Notes: generated by a model not told the origin, from the sequence alone. A stretch of 64,000 bases of DNA from Clostridia bacterium (GCA_017626495.1 JAGAIP010000005.1:248001-312000), one strand, 5' to 3'; counted from the first letter of the stretch, positions 23,654 to 33,155 are shown. Translations and numbers: made by a program.

Positions 23654-25171
23654 TCATTCCTCGATTTTCTCTAACCCCTCTTGTGTCAACGCGTAGACCT
23701 CGTCTGCGACCTCGTCGATATACTTCCGATCATGAGAGACGGACAAAATACATCCTCCGAACTCTTTCAGCGCTTTACGCACGACGGGGGCGGAGAGCGG
23801 AGAAAAATTTCTCGTCGGCTCGTCGAGAATAAGCACGTTCGCCCCCTTTAAGACCATGCTCAAAAAAAGAAGCTTTGCCTTCTGTCCTCCGCTCAGCGAG
23901 TTGATCGGACGCTTCATTTCATCGGGCGTAAACTTCATGTTGCCGAGAAACGTCATCGCCTTTGTTTTGGTTCTTTGATCGAACTGCGCGCCGAGAAAGG
24001 CGTCGGGCGAAAGAGATCCGTCAAGCACTTCGTCATAATTTTGAGGCATATAGGCGACAACGATATCAGTTCTTCCGTTCAATTCATCCAAAATTCGTTT
24101 CAAAAGCGTACTCTTTCCCACGCCGTTTTTTCCGATGATACAGACGTGCTTTGCGCCGTACACCGTCAAACGGATATGTTTCGAAAGTACTCTGCCTCCG
24201 ACTGTAAGCGAATCGAACGCACAGTCGAGCACCCTCTTGCCTGCAGGGAGAATACTGCGTTCGTCAAAAAACGTGATGATACTCTCTTCCCTGTCGGGAA
24301 TTTCCGTCATATTCTCCCTTTCTCGCTCAAACCTCGCTTGTTGCGCTTTGACCGATTTCATTTTCTTTTTGAGAAGGCGTCCGCCATGCGGGTCGGAACG
24401 AGTTATGGTTGCCTGTTGATATTTTGTCTTTTCGTAAATGCGCTGCCATCGCTCCATGCGCCTGCGATGTTCCTCACGCTCTTTTAAGGCAATTTGCGTC
24501 TGTTTTCCGAATAAAAGATTCCTACGTTCGAGATAATCGCTATAAGTCATATTTTTTGCTACGGTTATGTTCGGACAGGTCTTTTTGATGAGTTGTTCCA
24601 TATGCAGGACGCCGCTTGCAGTCCGCTCCAAAAACGTTTCATCGTGAGAGATGAATAATACCGCGAGGGGCGTATTTACGATAAATTCCTCTAAGAACAG
24701 GATCGTCTCCAAATCGAGATCGTTGGAAGGCTCGTCGAGAAGCAACGCGTCGGGATTGCGCAAGAGCAATTTCAGAAGTTGTACCTTAACCCTCTCTCCG
24801 CCCGAAAGCGTATCGAGTGTACGTTCCCCGTGCAGTAACGCATAATCGAGTCCGAGCTCGACCGCCTTTCCGTCCGCGTAGATATTTTCCTCCGCGAAAT
24901 ATTCAGCGACCGTCTTGCTCCCGTCCTCTTCGGGCAGAAATTGAGGAAGATACCCGATCGCGCCCCTTCTCACAAGTTCACCCGTATAGGATGCATACGA
25001 CGCTATGAAAGCCTCGTCGCAGAGCAGTTTCAAAAGAGTGGATTTTCCGTTCCCCTCTTCGCCGATGAGCGCAATTTTATCCCCCTCGTTGAGGACAAAG
25101 GAAAGGTCTCTGCACAGTTCCCTTCCGTTTTGATTCATTGTTATCGTACAATGGCTTAGTTGTAAAATCAT
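23654..25171 (-). CDS. ABC-F ATPase of the ribosome-protection type
   Basis: 505 residues from the ATG at 25171 (AAGGAG upstream). Two ABC domains without membrane part: Walker A GEEGNGKSTLLKL near 40 and signature LSGGERVKVQLLKLLLRN near 120 in the first, Walker A GKNGVGKSTLLKR near 340 and LSGGQKAKLLFLSMVLKG near 420 in the second. The linker between them (about 190-290) is basic and helical, the arm that reaches the peptidyl transferase centre. The second Walker B is followed by EPTRNFSPLSAPVV, a sequence I associate with antibiotic-resistance ABC-F proteins of the Vga/Lsa type. The attenuator-like leader supports drug-inducible expression. Drug spectrum cannot be told. Confidence 0.88.
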   Translation of the reverse strand: MILQLSHCTITMNQNGRELCRDLSFVLNEGDKIALIGEEGNGKSTLLKLLCDEAFIASYASYTGELVRRGAIGYLPQFLPEEDGSKTVAEYFAEENIYADGKAVELGLDYALLHGERTLDTLSGGERVKVQLLKLLLRNPDALLLDEPSNDLDLETILFLEEFIVNTPLAVLFISHDETFLERTASGVLHMEQLIKKTCPNITVAKNMTYSDYLERRNLLFGKQTQIALKEREEHRRRMERWQRIYEKTKYQQATITRSDPHGGRLLKKKMKSVKAQQARFERERENMTEIPDREESIITFFDERSILPAGKRVLDCAFDSLTVGGRVLSKHIRLTVYGAKHVCIIGKNGVGKSTLLKRILDELNGRTDIVVAYMPQNYDEVLDGSLSPDAFLGAQFDQRTKTKAMTFLGNMKFTPDEMKRPINSLSGGQKAKLLFLSMVLKGANVLILDEPTRNFSPLSAPVVRKALKEFGGCILSVSHDRKYIDEVADEVYALTQEGLEKIEE

Positions 25172-25328
25172 ACGTTCTCCTTTTGCCGCAATGCGGCATA
25201 AAAAACTCCGTCTGCAAGCGCACACGGAGAAAAACCCATTCGGAGAACGGGAAAAGAACGAAGTTCGATGAATAATCCGTGCACAAAGACACCTTGCAGA
25301 CCTGTTTGCAAAGGCGTTCTTTTTTCAT
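25077..25328 (-). CDS. Leader ORF overlapping the ABC-F start
   Basis: An 83-codon frame starting MKKERLCKQVCKV that runs through the hairpin region and 95 bases into the ABC-F gene in another frame. It has no clear ribosome site but starts 8 bases after the stop of the four-codon ORF at 25336-25350, so reinitiation is possible. Its first ten codons lie on the 5' arm of the first hairpin. Probably the regulatory element rather than a functional protein. Confidence 0.4.
   Translation of the reverse strand: MKKERLCKQVCKVSLCTDYSSNFVLFPFSEWVFLRVRLQTEFFMPHCGKRRTYDFTTKPLYDNNESKRKGTVQRPFLCPQRGG
25200..25229 (-). terminator. Attenuator terminator in the ABC-F leader
   Basis: On the minus strand CTCCGT, TGC, loop, GCA and ACGGAG form a stem followed by TTTTTT, 29 bases upstream of the ABC-F start. 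Its inner part CTTGCAGAC (25210-25218) is fully complementary to GTCTGCAAG at 25293-25301 further upstream, so an antiterminator can form instead. Confidence 0.8.
25292..25314 (-). promoter_or_regulatory. First hairpin of the ABC-F leader (protector of the antiterminator)
   Basis: CCTTTGCA and TGCAAGG pair around AACAGGTC. The 3' arm overlaps the GTCTGCAAG segment that would otherwise pair with the terminator. A ribosome held at the start of the leader ORF would cover the 5' arm and free the antiterminator. Confidence 0.65.
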
Positions 25329-25335
25329 TGACGAA

Positions 25336-25350
25336 TTATTCGATTCTCAT
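25336..25350 (-). CDS. Four-codon leader ORF (Met-Arg-Ile-Glu)
   Basis: ATG AGA ATC GAA TAA, preceded by the strong site GGGAGAG at 25355-25361. Too short to be a protein; drug-dependent ribosome stalling on very short leaders with an early Arg is known for macrolide-class inducers. It lies at the head of the ABC-F leader, about 25 bases after the predicted transcript start. Confidence 0.5.
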   Translation of the reverse strand: MRIE

Positions 25351-25380
25351 CGGTCTCTCCCTTTTTGATTGATTTTTTTT

Positions 25381-25409
25381 ACTCTATCATAGAAACGGAC
25401 GATTGTCAA
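25381..25409 (-). promoter_or_regulatory. Promoter of the ABC-F gene
   Basis: TTGACA (25404-25409) and TAGAGT (25381-25386) on the minus strand, 17-base spacer. It gives a leader of about 200 nt. Confidence 0.8.
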
Positions 25410-25419
25410 CCATTTTTTC

Positions 25420-25448
25420 AAAAAAACCGAACGATACGCTCGGCTTTT
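25420..25448 (-). terminator. Terminator of the asnS-ftsY operon
   Basis: GCCGAGCG and CGTTCGGT form a stem around TAT followed by T7 on the minus strand, directly after ftsY and just before the ABC-F promoter. Confidence 0.85.
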
Positions 25449-25458
25449 CCTTTCGGTA

Positions 25459-26355
25459 TTAAAAGAATCCCTCGACGAATTCTTCGGCGTTGAAGGGTTC
25501 GATGTCCTCTTGCTTTTCGCCGACGCCTGCAAACCACACGGGAATGCCGAGTTCTCCGCAGAGAGACACGACGAAACCGCCCTTTGCGGTACCATCGAGT
25601 TTGGTGAGCACGATTCCGTCGAGATCGACCGTCTCGTCGAACACCTTCGCCTGATTGAACGCGTTCTGCCCCGTGGTCGCATCGAGTACGAGCAGTTTAT
25701 AGAACTTCGCCTCGGGATATTCGCGGTTTACGACTCTGTTCATCTTGGACAGCTCGTTCATCAGGTTTGCCTTGACGTGAAGTCTGCCTGCCGTATCGAC
25801 GATGACGACGTCCGTCTTTCTCGCCTTTGCGGAGGAAACCGCGTCGAATACGACGGCGGAAGGATCGCTCCCCTCTTCATGCTTGACGATACGCACGCCT
25901 GCCCTGTCCGCCCAGACGGTGAGCTGATCCGAAGCCGCCGCGCGGAAGGTGTCGCCTGCCGCGAGCACGACGCTCTTGCCCTTGCGCGTGAAATAATGCG
26001 CGAGCTTGCCGATGGTGGTCGTTTTTCCGACGCCGTTGACGCCGACGAGCATCAGCACGCAGGGATATTGAATTTCGGGAATTTCCGCCTGTTCGAGCGT
26101 ATCCTGCAAAATGTCTTTGAGCAGATCAACGACGTAACCCTGATCTTTGACCTTTTCGCCGATCGCCTCCTCTTTGACCTGTTCCACAATGTCGTCGGCG
26201 GTGCGCACGGAGACGTCCGCGGAAATGAGGATCTCTTCGAGTTCGTCGTAAAATTCGTCGCCGAGTTTATTCTTCGCAAAGAGCAGACGGAGTTTGGTTG
26301 AGACGTTGTCTTTCGTTTTTTTGAGGGCGGAAAAAAGTTTTCCGAAAAATGCCAT
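25459..26355 (-). CDS. ftsY: Signal recognition particle receptor FtsY
   Basis: 298 residues. FtsY is the membrane-associated GTPase partner of Ffh. A short N-terminus (MAFFGKLFSALKKTKDNVST) leads into the N domain; G1 is GVNGVGKTTTIGKLA near 105, then AAGDTFRAAASDQL, DTAGRLHVKANLM, TKLDGTAKGGFVVS and GVGEKQEDIEPF. The long acidic A domain of E. coli is absent, as usual in Firmicutes. Last gene of its operon. Confidence 0.97.
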   Translation of the reverse strand: MAFFGKLFSALKKTKDNVSTKLRLLFAKNKLGDEFYDELEEILISADVSVRTADDIVEQVKEEAIGEKVKDQGYVVDLLKDILQDTLEQAEIPEIQYPCVLMLVGVNGVGKTTTIGKLAHYFTRKGKSVVLAAGDTFRAAASDQLTVWADRAGVRIVKHEEGSDPSAVVFDAVSSAKARKTDVVIVDTAGRLHVKANLMNELSKMNRVVNREYPEAKFYKLLVLDATTGQNAFNQAKVFDETVDLDGIVLTKLDGTAKGGFVVSLCGELGIPVWFAGVGEKQEDIEPFNAEEFVEGFF

Positions 26356-26411
26356 GTGATCTCCTTATGATATGCGTTCCCCTTTACGCATGGGAAGCGT
26401 GATCCCCGAAC

Positions 26412-29400
26412 CTATGCAACCGTGTCGCCGCCCAGCCGTTCTTCGAGTTCGGACAACTTGACGGATACGATTTTGGAAACTCCCTTTTCTTCCATGGTAA
26501 CGCCGAAGAGGGAATCCGCTTGTTCCATGGTGGGTTTTCTGTGCGTAATGACGATAAATTGCGTGTCTTTGGAAAAATTTTTGAGATACTGGGCGAATCT
26601 GTCTACGTTCGCCTCGTCGAGCGCCGCCTCGATCTCGTCGAGAATACAGAACGGCATGGGACGGAGTTTCAGAATCGCGAACAGAATGGCGATCGCCGTG
26701 AGCGCACGCTCTCCGCCCGAAAGCAGGGAGATCTTCGTGAGCTTTTTGCCGGGAGGGCAAGCCATGATTTCCACGCCTGCGTCGAGGGGATCGACGCCGT
26801 CCTCGTATTCCATTTGCAGTTCCGCTCTGCCGCCGCCGAACAGTTCTTTATACGTCGTCTTGAAGTTCTCGTTGATCTTCTTAAACCCGTCGTCGAACTG
26901 TTTCTGCATCTCCGCTTTGAGCGTTTCTAGCACCGTTTTCAGATCGGAAATGCCCTTTTCGAGATCGGCTTGCTGAACCTGCATCTCCTCGTAACGAGCC
27001 TTGACCTGCTCGTACTCCTCGATTGCGTTGGGATTGACCGCGCCGAGCGCGCCGATCTTATGCTTTAAGGAATTGACGAGCGTCGCGCTACCGCGCATAT
27101 CGAACGATTCGTCTTTGAACGCGAGACACCCCTCGTAATCGAGCCCGTATTCCTCTTCCATGCGCTGACGGGTATTTTCGAGCGCCGCGTCTATCTTGTT
27201 GGAGTTCAGATCGCACTGGAACTTTCTGTCCTGCAACTTTGAAATTTCGGACAAGAGCTCGCTCTTTCTGTTCTCCATGAGCACGTTTCTCGCGTTGAGA
27301 AGCTTTTTCTCCTCGCCGAGCGCGGCAATGCCTGCGCGAAGTCCGTCCACCTGCGCCCTCTCTTCGGGCGTAAGCGCCTTTCGTTCCGCTTCCTGATCGA
27401 GATTTTTGATGGTAACTTCGATGTTTGCCACGTTCTTTCTCGTCTCCGTCATCTCGGAAAGGAGCGACTCTCTCTCGCTTTCAAGGCGTTTTCTGTTCGT
27501 CTCTTCCGTTTCGAGCGTTCCCGTGAGCGCGGCAAGCTCGACTTTCAGTTCGCCGAGTTTCGCATTCTTCTCGTCAAACTCTATTCTGACGGCGGAATAC
27601 TGCTCTCTCTGCGCCTCCATATCCTTTGCGGCTTTTTCTTTGAGGGCGGAGAGCGCCTCTTCATCCTCTGCGGAAAGGGAAAACTCGCTGGAAAGTTCGC
27701 TCGCCCTCGCCTTCAACGAACGGAGCACTTCGTCGTACTCTCTGACGGACTCGTTGCACTCCGCAAGGGAAACGGCTAACGCCTCTTGCTTTTGCATAAG
27801 CGCCGCAAGGTCGGATTTCGCGCTTTGGAACGTTTCCCGAAGTTCCTCCGCCTGCTTGTCCGCCTCCTCTTTTTGGAAACGGATATGCCGTTCCATCTGT
27901 TCGAGTTTGAGAAGATACCCCTTCTTTTCCTCAATGGTATCCTCGCACTCTTTGATTTTTCTCTCGTTCGCAAGCAGATTTCCGCTTTCCTGCTTTCTCG
28001 AACCGCCCGTCATCGCGCCGCTCGTGGAGACGATATCCCCGTCGAGCGTAACGATACGGAACGCGGAACGGTACTTTCTCGCAATCTGCGTCGCGTTGGC
28101 GATGGTATCGCACACGAGCGTGTTTCCGAGAAGATTCTGAATGACGGAATCGTAATAGGGATCGTACGATACGAGGTCGGTCGCAAGACCGAGCGCACCC
28201 GTCTCGGAAATGGCGCGCTTACATTCCGCGGACGCATAGTGCGGCTTCATGGAATCGACGGGAAGGAAGGTAACCACGCCTCCGCCCGAACGTTTGAGAT
28301 ATTCGATGAGCTGCCTCGCGTCGTCCGCTTTTGCCGTGACTACGTTCTGCATCGCGCCGCCGAACGCCGTTTCGATGGCGACTTCGTACTTTGCGTCCGT
28401 GGAGACGATGTCCGCGATCATGCCTTTGAGCTTTGCCGAGAGAGAAGGATTGTTCTTCGCCTCGCTCATGAGCTTTTTGACGGAATACTTATATCCGTCG
28501 AACCTGTTTTTCAGTCCGATGTAAAAGTTAAGATTTTCTCTGAGAGACGCGATCTGCGCGTTGCACCCGAACAGTTCCTGATGAATGCGATTGGATTTCT
28601 CCGTGAGCGCGTCCTGTTTCTCGTAAACGCCCGCAAACGCCGATTGCTCCTCGTCCAGAACGGAGCGAAGGCGCATTTCTTCTTTGGTCGCCGTTTCGCA
28701 GTCGCGTTCGATCGCCGATCTTCTCTCCTGCAAACGCTTTAAGGTGCTTTCGACTTCGGAAAGCCGTTCCTCGGTCGCCTCCCTCTTTGCGGAAAGCGAG
28801 CCCTTGTTTTCCTTCAATGCGGACAGATTTTCCGCGCGGGAAAGAACGTCCCGGCTCGTTTCATCCGACCGTTTTTCATATTCCGTGATCTGCGCGGAGA
28901 GCTCGTACAGTCTCTCCGTGAGTTTTTCGATCTCTTTTTTCGTGGATTCGAGGCGCTTTGTACCCGTAGCGGCGTTTTTCTCTCCGTTTTTGAGTTCTTT
29001 GTCGATCGCCTCGATGCGGCGCATGCAGTAGCCGATCCTGTCGTTCGCCGTTTGAAGTTGATCGCGGAAGAATCCCGCCCTGTCCTTCACGCGCTGCGCC
29101 TCTCCGCTCTTGCGTTCGAGCCCGACGGTCAGAGAGAGGAGCTTTGCGTTCTGCTCGGAAAGATCCCTGTCCGCATTCGCGATCTTCATTCGGTTCTCTT
29201 CGGTATTTTGATTGAGCGTCTCGATTTCGGCGTTCAATTCGTCGATTTTCAGGTTGATTTTATCGATCTCCGCCTGAATGACCGCCTTTTCCCCCGCGGC
29301 GTTGTCGCTACGATAGAGATAGACGTTGCATTCCGTCTTTTTCAGTTCCGCGTAATATTCGTTGTATTTCCTCGCGGTCTCCGATTGACGAGAGAGCGGC

Positions 29401-30008
29401 CCTACCTGCTTTTCGACTTCGGACATTCTCTGCAAGAAGAGGTTGAGGTTATCGGCAGAGTTTTCCAGCTTTCTCTCGACTTCCGCTTTTCTGCCCTTGA
29501 ACATCATGATTCCCGTAGCCTCTTCGAAGATGGCGCGCCTGTCCTCGGGCTTTGCGTTCATGATTTGTTCTACTTTGCCCTGTCCGATGATGGAATAGCC
29601 CTCTTTTCCGATTCCGACGCCGTGCAAAAGGGCGACGATGTCTTTGAGACGGCAATTCTGTTTGTTGAGAAGGTACTCGCTCTCGCCGTTTCGGAACAGT
29701 CTTCTCGTCATGGCGACTTCGTCGTATTCCACGTCGAAGATGCGCGAGGTGTTGTCGAAGGTCAGGGTAACTTCACAGAAAGAGAGGGATTTTCGCTTCT
29801 CCGTTCCGCTGAAAATGACGTCCTGCATGCTCGAACCGCGCATCGTCTTTGCGGACTGTTCGCCGAGCACCCAGCGAACGGCGTCCGCCACGTTGCTTTT
29901 GCCGCAGCCGTTCGGCCCGACGATACAGGTTACGCCGTCGTCGAATGTAATTGTCGTCTTATCGGCAAACGATTTGAAGCCGACAAGCTGCATTCCCTTA
30001 AAGTTCAT
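26412..30008 (-). CDS. smc: Chromosome partition protein SMC
   Basis: 1198 residues from the ATG at 30008, which overlaps the rnc stop by 4 bases; the longer frame is a shadow inside rnc. Walker A GPNGCGKSN near 32-40, long coiled coils at about 170-500 and 680-1000, a hinge near 515-640 (FDGYKYSVKKLMSEAKNN to VVTFLPVDSMKP), signature LSGGERALTAIAILFAI near 1105 and Walker B FCILDEIEAALDEANV. With ScpA and ScpB, not in this window, it forms condensin and organises origins. Confidence 0.97.
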   Translation of the reverse strand: MNFKGMQLVGFKSFADKTTITFDDGVTCIVGPNGCGKSNVADAVRWVLGEQSAKTMRGSSMQDVIFSGTEKRKSLSFCEVTLTFDNTSRIFDVEYDEVAMTRRLFRNGESEYLLNKQNCRLKDIVALLHGVGIGKEGYSIIGQGKVEQIMNAKPEDRRAIFEEATGIMMFKGRKAEVERKLENSADNLNLFLQRMSEVEKQVGPLSRQSETARKYNEYYAELKKTECNVYLYRSDNAAGEKAVIQAEIDKINLKIDELNAEIETLNQNTEENRMKIANADRDLSEQNAKLLSLTVGLERKSGEAQRVKDRAGFFRDQLQTANDRIGYCMRRIEAIDKELKNGEKNAATGTKRLESTKKEIEKLTERLYELSAQITEYEKRSDETSRDVLSRAENLSALKENKGSLSAKREATEERLSEVESTLKRLQERRSAIERDCETATKEEMRLRSVLDEEQSAFAGVYEKQDALTEKSNRIHQELFGCNAQIASLRENLNFYIGLKNRFDGYKYSVKKLMSEAKNNPSLSAKLKGMIADIVSTDAKYEVAIETAFGGAMQNVVTAKADDARQLIEYLKRSGGGVVTFLPVDSMKPHYASAECKRAISETGALGLATDLVSYDPYYDSVIQNLLGNTLVCDTIANATQIARKYRSAFRIVTLDGDIVSTSGAMTGGSRKQESGNLLANERKIKECEDTIEEKKGYLLKLEQMERHIRFQKEEADKQAEELRETFQSAKSDLAALMQKQEALAVSLAECNESVREYDEVLRSLKARASELSSEFSLSAEDEEALSALKEKAAKDMEAQREQYSAVRIEFDEKNAKLGELKVELAALTGTLETEETNRKRLESERESLLSEMTETRKNVANIEVTIKNLDQEAERKALTPEERAQVDGLRAGIAALGEEKKLLNARNVLMENRKSELLSEISKLQDRKFQCDLNSNKIDAALENTRQRMEEEYGLDYEGCLAFKDESFDMRGSATLVNSLKHKIGALGAVNPNAIEEYEQVKARYEEMQVQQADLEKGISDLKTVLETLKAEMQKQFDDGFKKINENFKTTYKELFGGGRAELQMEYEDGVDPLDAGVEIMACPPGKKLTKISLLSGGERALTAIAILFAILKLRPMPFCILDEIEAALDEANVDRFAQYLKNFSKDTQFIVITHRKPTMEQADSLFGVTMEEKGVSKIVSVKLSELEERLGGDTVA

Positions 30009-30634
30009 TCTTTCCCTTTGATGCGTTTCAGCGCCGCTTTTGCGGCGTTTTGCTCCGCCTGTTTTTTGTTTTTGCCTTCCCCGACGGCGAAAAATCCGTT
30101 CGCCTCGACTTTGCAACGAAAAACGGGATCGTGTTCTTCTCCCGTCTTTTCAAGAAAGGTGTATACGGGGTGTTTCCCCTTTGCTTGCAAAAGTTCCTGC
30201 AATTCTCCCTTATAGTTGCTCTCTTTTCCTTCCATGTCGAGGTGAGAGAGGACAAAGCGTTTCGCCTCTTCCATTCCGCCGTCGAGATAGATCGCCGCCG
30301 TTACGCTTTCAAAGACGGAGGAGATCCCCTTTTTGCCGATCCCGCCCGATTGCAGGACGAATGCGTCCAGAGAGATGGCTTTGACCGCCCGTTCGAGCGG
30401 CTCTGCCGCGACGATTTTCTGTCTCCTCGCGGTCATCACGCCCTCGTCTCCGTCGCGGAAATAGAGCTGTTCGGACACGATGAGCTGAATGACGGAATCG
30501 CCTAAAAATTCCATGCGCTCGTAGCTCTCTCCCCCGTGTTCGTTGGCATAGGAAGCGTGCGTGAGGGCGGTCGTCAGCAAATTCCGATTGCGGAAGGTAT
30601 AGCCGATCCTCTCTTCAACCGTTTGAAGATTCAT
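30005..30634 (-). CDS. rnc: Ribonuclease III
   Basis: 209 residues. It cuts double-stranded RNA, including rRNA precursors and the SRP RNA. The catalytic segment ERMEFLGDSVIQLIV near 40-54 has the conserved Glu and Asp residues (the family usually has RLEFLGDAVL), the second acidic pair lies in FESVTAAIYLDGG, and the dsRNA-binding domain follows from about 140 with NYKGELQELLQAKGKHPVYT. Overlaps plsX by 20 bases and smc by 4 bases. Confidence 0.96.
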   Translation of the reverse strand: MNLQTVEERIGYTFRNRNLLTTALTHASYANEHGGESYERMEFLGDSVIQLIVSEQLYFRDGDEGVMTARRQKIVAAEPLERAVKAISLDAFVLQSGGIGKKGISSVFESVTAAIYLDGGMEEAKRFVLSHLDMEGKESNYKGELQELLQAKGKHPVYTFLEKTGEEHDPVFRCKVEANGFFAVGEGKNKKQAEQNAAKAALKRIKGKE

Positions 30635-31658
30635 CGACGAGATGCTCCCAGTCTACTTTCGCGAGCTCTGCCTCCATCGCCTGTACCGTATTGCCGCGAA
30701 CCGCGTTGCCTGCCTGACGGAGCGCCGCCACGATGCTCTTTGCCTTGGAAGAACCGTGCGTCTTGACGACGACTTTTTTCACGCCCAAAAGAAGCGCGCC
30801 GCCGTACTGTTCGAAGTCGAGCTTCTTTCTCATGCCCTTGACGGCTTTGCGCAAAAACAACGCGTAGCCGATTTTCGACCAAAGGGAAGAGGTGAACATC
30901 TTTTTGATCTCGTCGAGAACGAGCTTACCGCACCCCTCGATGCCTTTGAGGGTGGTATTTCCCGAGAAACCGTCCGCAACGACGATGTCCGTATCGCCGT
31001 AGTTGATCTCTCTGCCCTCGACGTTGCCCACGAAGTTGATGGCGTCCGTCTTTTTCATCATCTGATACGCTTCCTGATGGACGGGATCGCCCTTATGCTC
31101 TTCCGTGCCGTTGTTGAGAAGTCCGACGGTGGGTTCGGCGACGCCGTAGGTCGTCTTTGCGTAGGCGGACGCGAGCACGGCGAACTGACAGAGCATCTGC
31201 GGTTTGCACTCCGCGTTTGCTCCGCTGTCGCAAAGGAGCGTCATGCCGCCGTTTTTGGAAGGAAGGGCGGGGCAGAGCGCGGCGCGGTTGACGCCGCGGA
31301 TGCGTCCGACGATGAGCTGACCGCCGACGATGGTCGCGCCCGTGGAACCTGCGGTAACGAAACCGCCGATTTCATCTTCCTTTTTGAGCATCCAAAGTCC
31401 CTTGACAAGAGAAGAATCCTTCTTCTTTTTGATCGCCTCGGTGGGAATGTCGTTCATTTCGATGACTTCCGTGCAATTCACGACCTCTACGCGGGCCGCG
31501 TCGTAGGAATACTTCGCAAGCTCTGCGTTTACTGCCTCTTCCCGTCCCATCAGGATGAGATAGAGGTCTTTCTGTTCTTCGAGCGCCTGAACCGCACCCT
31601 TTACAATTTCGCCGGGGGCGTTGTCTCCACCCATCGCATCGAGAATAAGTTTAATCAT
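30615..31658 (-). CDS. plsX: Phosphate acyltransferase PlsX
   Basis: 347 residues. PlsX turns acyl-ACP into acyl-phosphate, the first step of phospholipid synthesis with PlsY. It starts with LILDAMGGDNAPGEIVKGAV, the family signature, and has GFVTAGSTGATIVGGQLIVG and VVADGFSGNTTLKGIEG. In many Firmicutes plsX is followed by fabD, fabG, acpP and rnc; those are missing here and rnc follows directly with a 20-base overlap. Confidence 0.96.
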   Translation of the reverse strand: MIKLILDAMGGDNAPGEIVKGAVQALEEQKDLYLILMGREEAVNAELAKYSYDAARVEVVNCTEVIEMNDIPTEAIKKKKDSSLVKGLWMLKKEDEIGGFVTAGSTGATIVGGQLIVGRIRGVNRAALCPALPSKNGGMTLLCDSGANAECKPQMLCQFAVLASAYAKTTYGVAEPTVGLLNNGTEEHKGDPVHQEAYQMMKKTDAINFVGNVEGREINYGDTDIVVADGFSGNTTLKGIEGCGKLVLDEIKKMFTSSLWSKIGYALFLRKAVKGMRKKLDFEQYGGALLLGVKKVVVKTHGSSKAKSIVAALRQAGNAVRGNTVQAMEAELAKVDWEHLVDESSNG

Positions 31659-31674
31659 TGTGATACTCCTTTGA

Positions 31675-33060
31675 TCAGAATAAGAGGTTGCCGACCGTTC
31701 TGGGGAAGGGAATGACGTCCCGAATGTTCGCCACGCCCGTCAGATACATGATCATCCGTTCAAAGCCGAGGCCGAAACCGCTGTGCGTCGTTCCGCCGTA
31801 CTTGCGAAGGTCGAGATACCAGTCGTAGTCCTCTTCTTTCAAATTGCACTCCGCCATTCTCGCTTTGAGAAGGTCGAGCCTCTCCTCTCTCTGAGAACCG
31901 CCGATGAGTTCGCCGATACCGGGAACGAGTAGGTCTGCGGCGGCGACCGTCTTTTGATCGTCGTTGAGGCGCATATAGAACGCCTTGATCTCCTTGGGAT
32001 AATCGGTGAGGAATACGGGTTTCTTGAATACCTGCTCGGTGATGTATCTCTCGTGTTCGCTCTGCAAATCGCATCCCCAGAACACGGGATATTCGAACTT
32101 TACGCCGTCCGCAATCGCTTTTTCGAGCAGTTTGATCGCCTCGGTGTAGGGGAGACGGACAAAGTCGCTTTCCGCCACGTTGGTGAGCCTTGCAACGAGC
32201 CCCTTATCGACGAACGAATTGAGGAACGCGATCTCGTCCTTGCATTTTTCCATGACGGTCTTGATGATGAATTTGACCATCGCTTCCGCCACGTCCATAT
32301 CGCCTGCAAGGTCGCAAAACGACATTTCAGGCTCGATCATCCAGAACTCCGCCGCGTGACGGACGGTGTTGGAGCGTTCCGCGCGGAAGGTGGGTCCGAA
32401 GGTGTAAACGTTTGCAAACGCCATGGCGTACGTTTCGACGTCGAGCTGACCGGAAACGGTGAGAGACGCTTTCTTTCCGAAGAAATCCTCTTTGTAGTCC
32501 GCTTGTTTGCCGCTCTCCATATCGAGCGTGGTTACCTGAAACATCGCGCCCGCGCCTTCGCAGTCGGAACCCGTGATGATGGGCGTATGCACGTAGACGA
32601 ATCCGCGCTCGTTGAAGAAGGTGTGAATGGCGTAAGCCGCCTCGCTTCTGATGCGGAACACCGCGTTGAAGAGATTGGTTCTGGGGCGAAGATGCGCGAT
32701 TTCGCGAAGATACTCCACGGAATGGCGTTTCTTCTGCAAGGGATAGTCGGGCGTGGATTCTCCTTCCACCTTGACGGAAGTCGCCTTGATTTCGAACGGC
32801 TGTTTATTTTCGGGAGTCGCCACGACCGTACCCTCGACGATGAGGCTCGCCCCTACGTTCTGATGGGCGATTTCGTCGTAGTTTTCAAGAAAAGCGCGCT
32901 CGAATACGATCTGACAGCCCTTGAACGTACCGTCGTTGAGCTCGATAAATCCGAATGCCTTGGAATCGCGAATGGTTCTTGCCCAGCCGCAGACGCGGAC
33001 GGACTTGCCGTCAAATGCGGCGACGTCGCGATAGATGCTGGAAATTTTGGTCTGTTGCAT
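31675..33060 (-). CDS. asnS: Asparagine-tRNA ligase
   Basis: 461 residues. Class II synthetase of the Asp/Asn/Lys group: OB-fold anticodon-binding domain at about 1-105 ([20 protein letters not shown]), catalytic domain with motif 2 [11 protein letters not shown] near 215 and motif 3 [16 protein letters not shown] near 430. The TSMFCVTT-like loop here is [10 protein letters not shown], which I read as the AsnRS form. It leads the asnS-plsX-rnc-smc-ftsY operon. No T-box is seen upstream. Confidence 0.94.
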   Translation of the reverse strand: MQQTKISSIYRDVAAFDGKSVRVCGWARTIRDSKAFGFIELNDGTFKGCQIVFERAFLENYDEIAHQNVGASLIVEGTVVATPENKQPFEIKATSVKVEGESTPDYPLQKKRHSVEYLREIAHLRPRTNLFNAVFRIRSEAAYAIHTFFNERGFVYVHTPIITGSDCEGAGAMFQVTTLDMESGKQADYKEDFFGKKASLTVSGQLDVETYAMAFANVYTFGPTFRAERSNTVRHAAEFWMIEPEMSFCDLAGDMDVAEAMVKFIIKTVMEKCKDEIAFLNSFVDKGLVARLTNVAESDFVRLPYTEAIKLLEKAIADGVKFEYPVFWGCDLQSEHERYITEQVFKKPVFLTDYPKEIKAFYMRLNDDQKTVAAADLLVPGIGELIGGSQREERLDLLKARMAECNLKEEDYDWYLDLRKYGGTTHSGFGLGFERMIMYLTGVANIRDVIPFPRTVGNLLF

Positions 33061-33096
33061 ACTGTTTATCTCCGATGATATTTCGTTTCATTTTAC

Positions 33097-33125
33097 ATTG
33101 TAGCACACTTTTTACAAAAAAACAA
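33097..33125 (-). promoter_or_regulatory. Promoter of the asnS operon
   Basis: TTGTTT (33120-33125) and TACAAT (33097-33102) on the minus strand, 17-base spacer; the leader is only about 30 bases. Confidence 0.75.
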
Positions 33126-33155
33126 ATAAAAACGCGCCGTCTATGCAAGAAAGTG

